A DNA stretch of 6,070 nt from Synechococcus sp. PL34863bin_39 (GTDB lineage Bacteria > Cyanobacteriota > Cyanobacteriia > PCC-6307 > Cyanobiaceae). The stretch spans positions 1-6,070 of the forward strand of contig WTHL01000074.1 of the NCBI GenBank assembly GCA_011523155.1, given 5' to 3'. The notes under the pieces were generated by a model. It searched no databases. It was not told where the DNA came from and was given only the letters and a program-made list of their open reading frames with translations. Shown here one piece after another: positions 5,875 to 6,070 of the stretch (positions within the stretch are counted from its first letter, which is position 1; every line of letters begins with the position of its first letter). The translations under genes were made by a program, and so were the position numbers.

Positions 5875-6070
5875 ATGACGCAGCTCGAAACGCGCACGGA
5901 GCCGATGGTGGTCAACTTCGGCCCTCACCACCCCTCGATGCACGGGGTGCTGCGGCTGGTGGTGACCCTCGACGGTGAAGACGTGGTGGATTGCGAGCCG
6001 GTGATCGGCTATCTGCACCGCGGCATGGAGAAGATCGCCGAGAACCGCACGAACGTGATGTTCGTGCCCT
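5875..6070 (+). CDS. ndhH: NAD(P)H-quinone oxidoreductase subunit H, N-terminal part (right end cut)
   Basis: NdhH is the 49-kDa-type subunit (NuoD homologue) of the peripheral arm of cyanobacterial NDH-1. Together with NdhK it helps form the plastoquinone-binding region, and it serves respiration, cyclic electron flow around photosystem I and CO2 uptake. The window holds 65 codons of an expected 390 or so, running off the right edge in frame. The N-terminus carries the family hallmarks [18 protein letters not shown] (residues 13-30), [21 protein letters not shown] (33-53) and the start of AENRT..MFVP. The His residues in GPHHPSMHG are characteristic of the NuoD/NdhH quinone-site loop. The ATG at 5875 starts at the family-typical place; only a weak ACGG precedes it. 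It is divergent from rsmH with 44 bp between starts. Its presence is strong support for a cyanobacterial source. Confidence 0.96.
   Translation, partial: MTQLETRTEPMVVNFGPHHPSMHGVLRLVVTLDGEDVVDCEPVIGYLHRGMEKIAENRTNVMFVP

Noticed and set aside
1..6070. Defence island, mobile element or other novel multi-gene system
   Set aside because: The genes are core cyanobacterial functions with uniform composition; no transposase, integrase, toxin-antitoxin, repeat array or nuclease module was seen.

Overview
This window looks like a GC-rich cyanobacterial chromosome, most likely a marine Synechococcus or Cyanobium-type picocyanobacterium. It carries the end of a magnesium-protoporphyrin IX methyltransferase gene (chlM), a Ycf29-like response regulator and the start of ndhH, a subunit of the photosynthetic NDH-1 complex. 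The tight packing, the high GC and the protein wording (for example the ChlM and NdhH motifs) fit that group. The genus is an inference from recalled protein families, not from a search.

Layout from left to right. (1) The C-terminal part of chlM (+) runs off the left edge and ends 5 bp from an oppositely oriented gene. (2) A three-gene minus-strand cluster follows, read from right to left: a small predicted secreted protein of unknown function (2878 to 2366), a NarL/FixJ-type response regulator (2323 to 1562), and an RluA-family pseudouridine synthase homologue (1562 to 573). The last two overlap by one base in a TGATG. (3) A divergent plus-strand pair starts only 24 bp away: a class I (IscS/NifS-like) cysteine desulfurase and a multi-pass membrane protein of unknown function. 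(4) rsmH, the 16S rRNA m4C1402 methyltransferase, lies on the minus strand and converges with the membrane protein gene across 7 bp. (5) ndhH starts divergently from rsmH across 44 bp and runs off the right edge.

Nearly every base is coding. The longest non-coding stretch is 56 bp (4112-4167), so no gap over 300 bp needs explaining. I saw no tRNA, rRNA, CRISPR array, insertion sequence or prophage trace. The genes are core housekeeping and photosynthesis functions: chlorophyll synthesis, rRNA modification, sulfur mobilisation, NDH-1 and signal transduction. They do not form one evident pathway.

I find no convincing novel multi-gene system. The most interesting single point is that the RluA-family protein has Gly in place of the catalytic Asp (HRLG instead of HRLD) while its other family motifs are intact. 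Next is a cysteine desulfurase whose active-site loop appears two residues shorter than in E. coli IscS.
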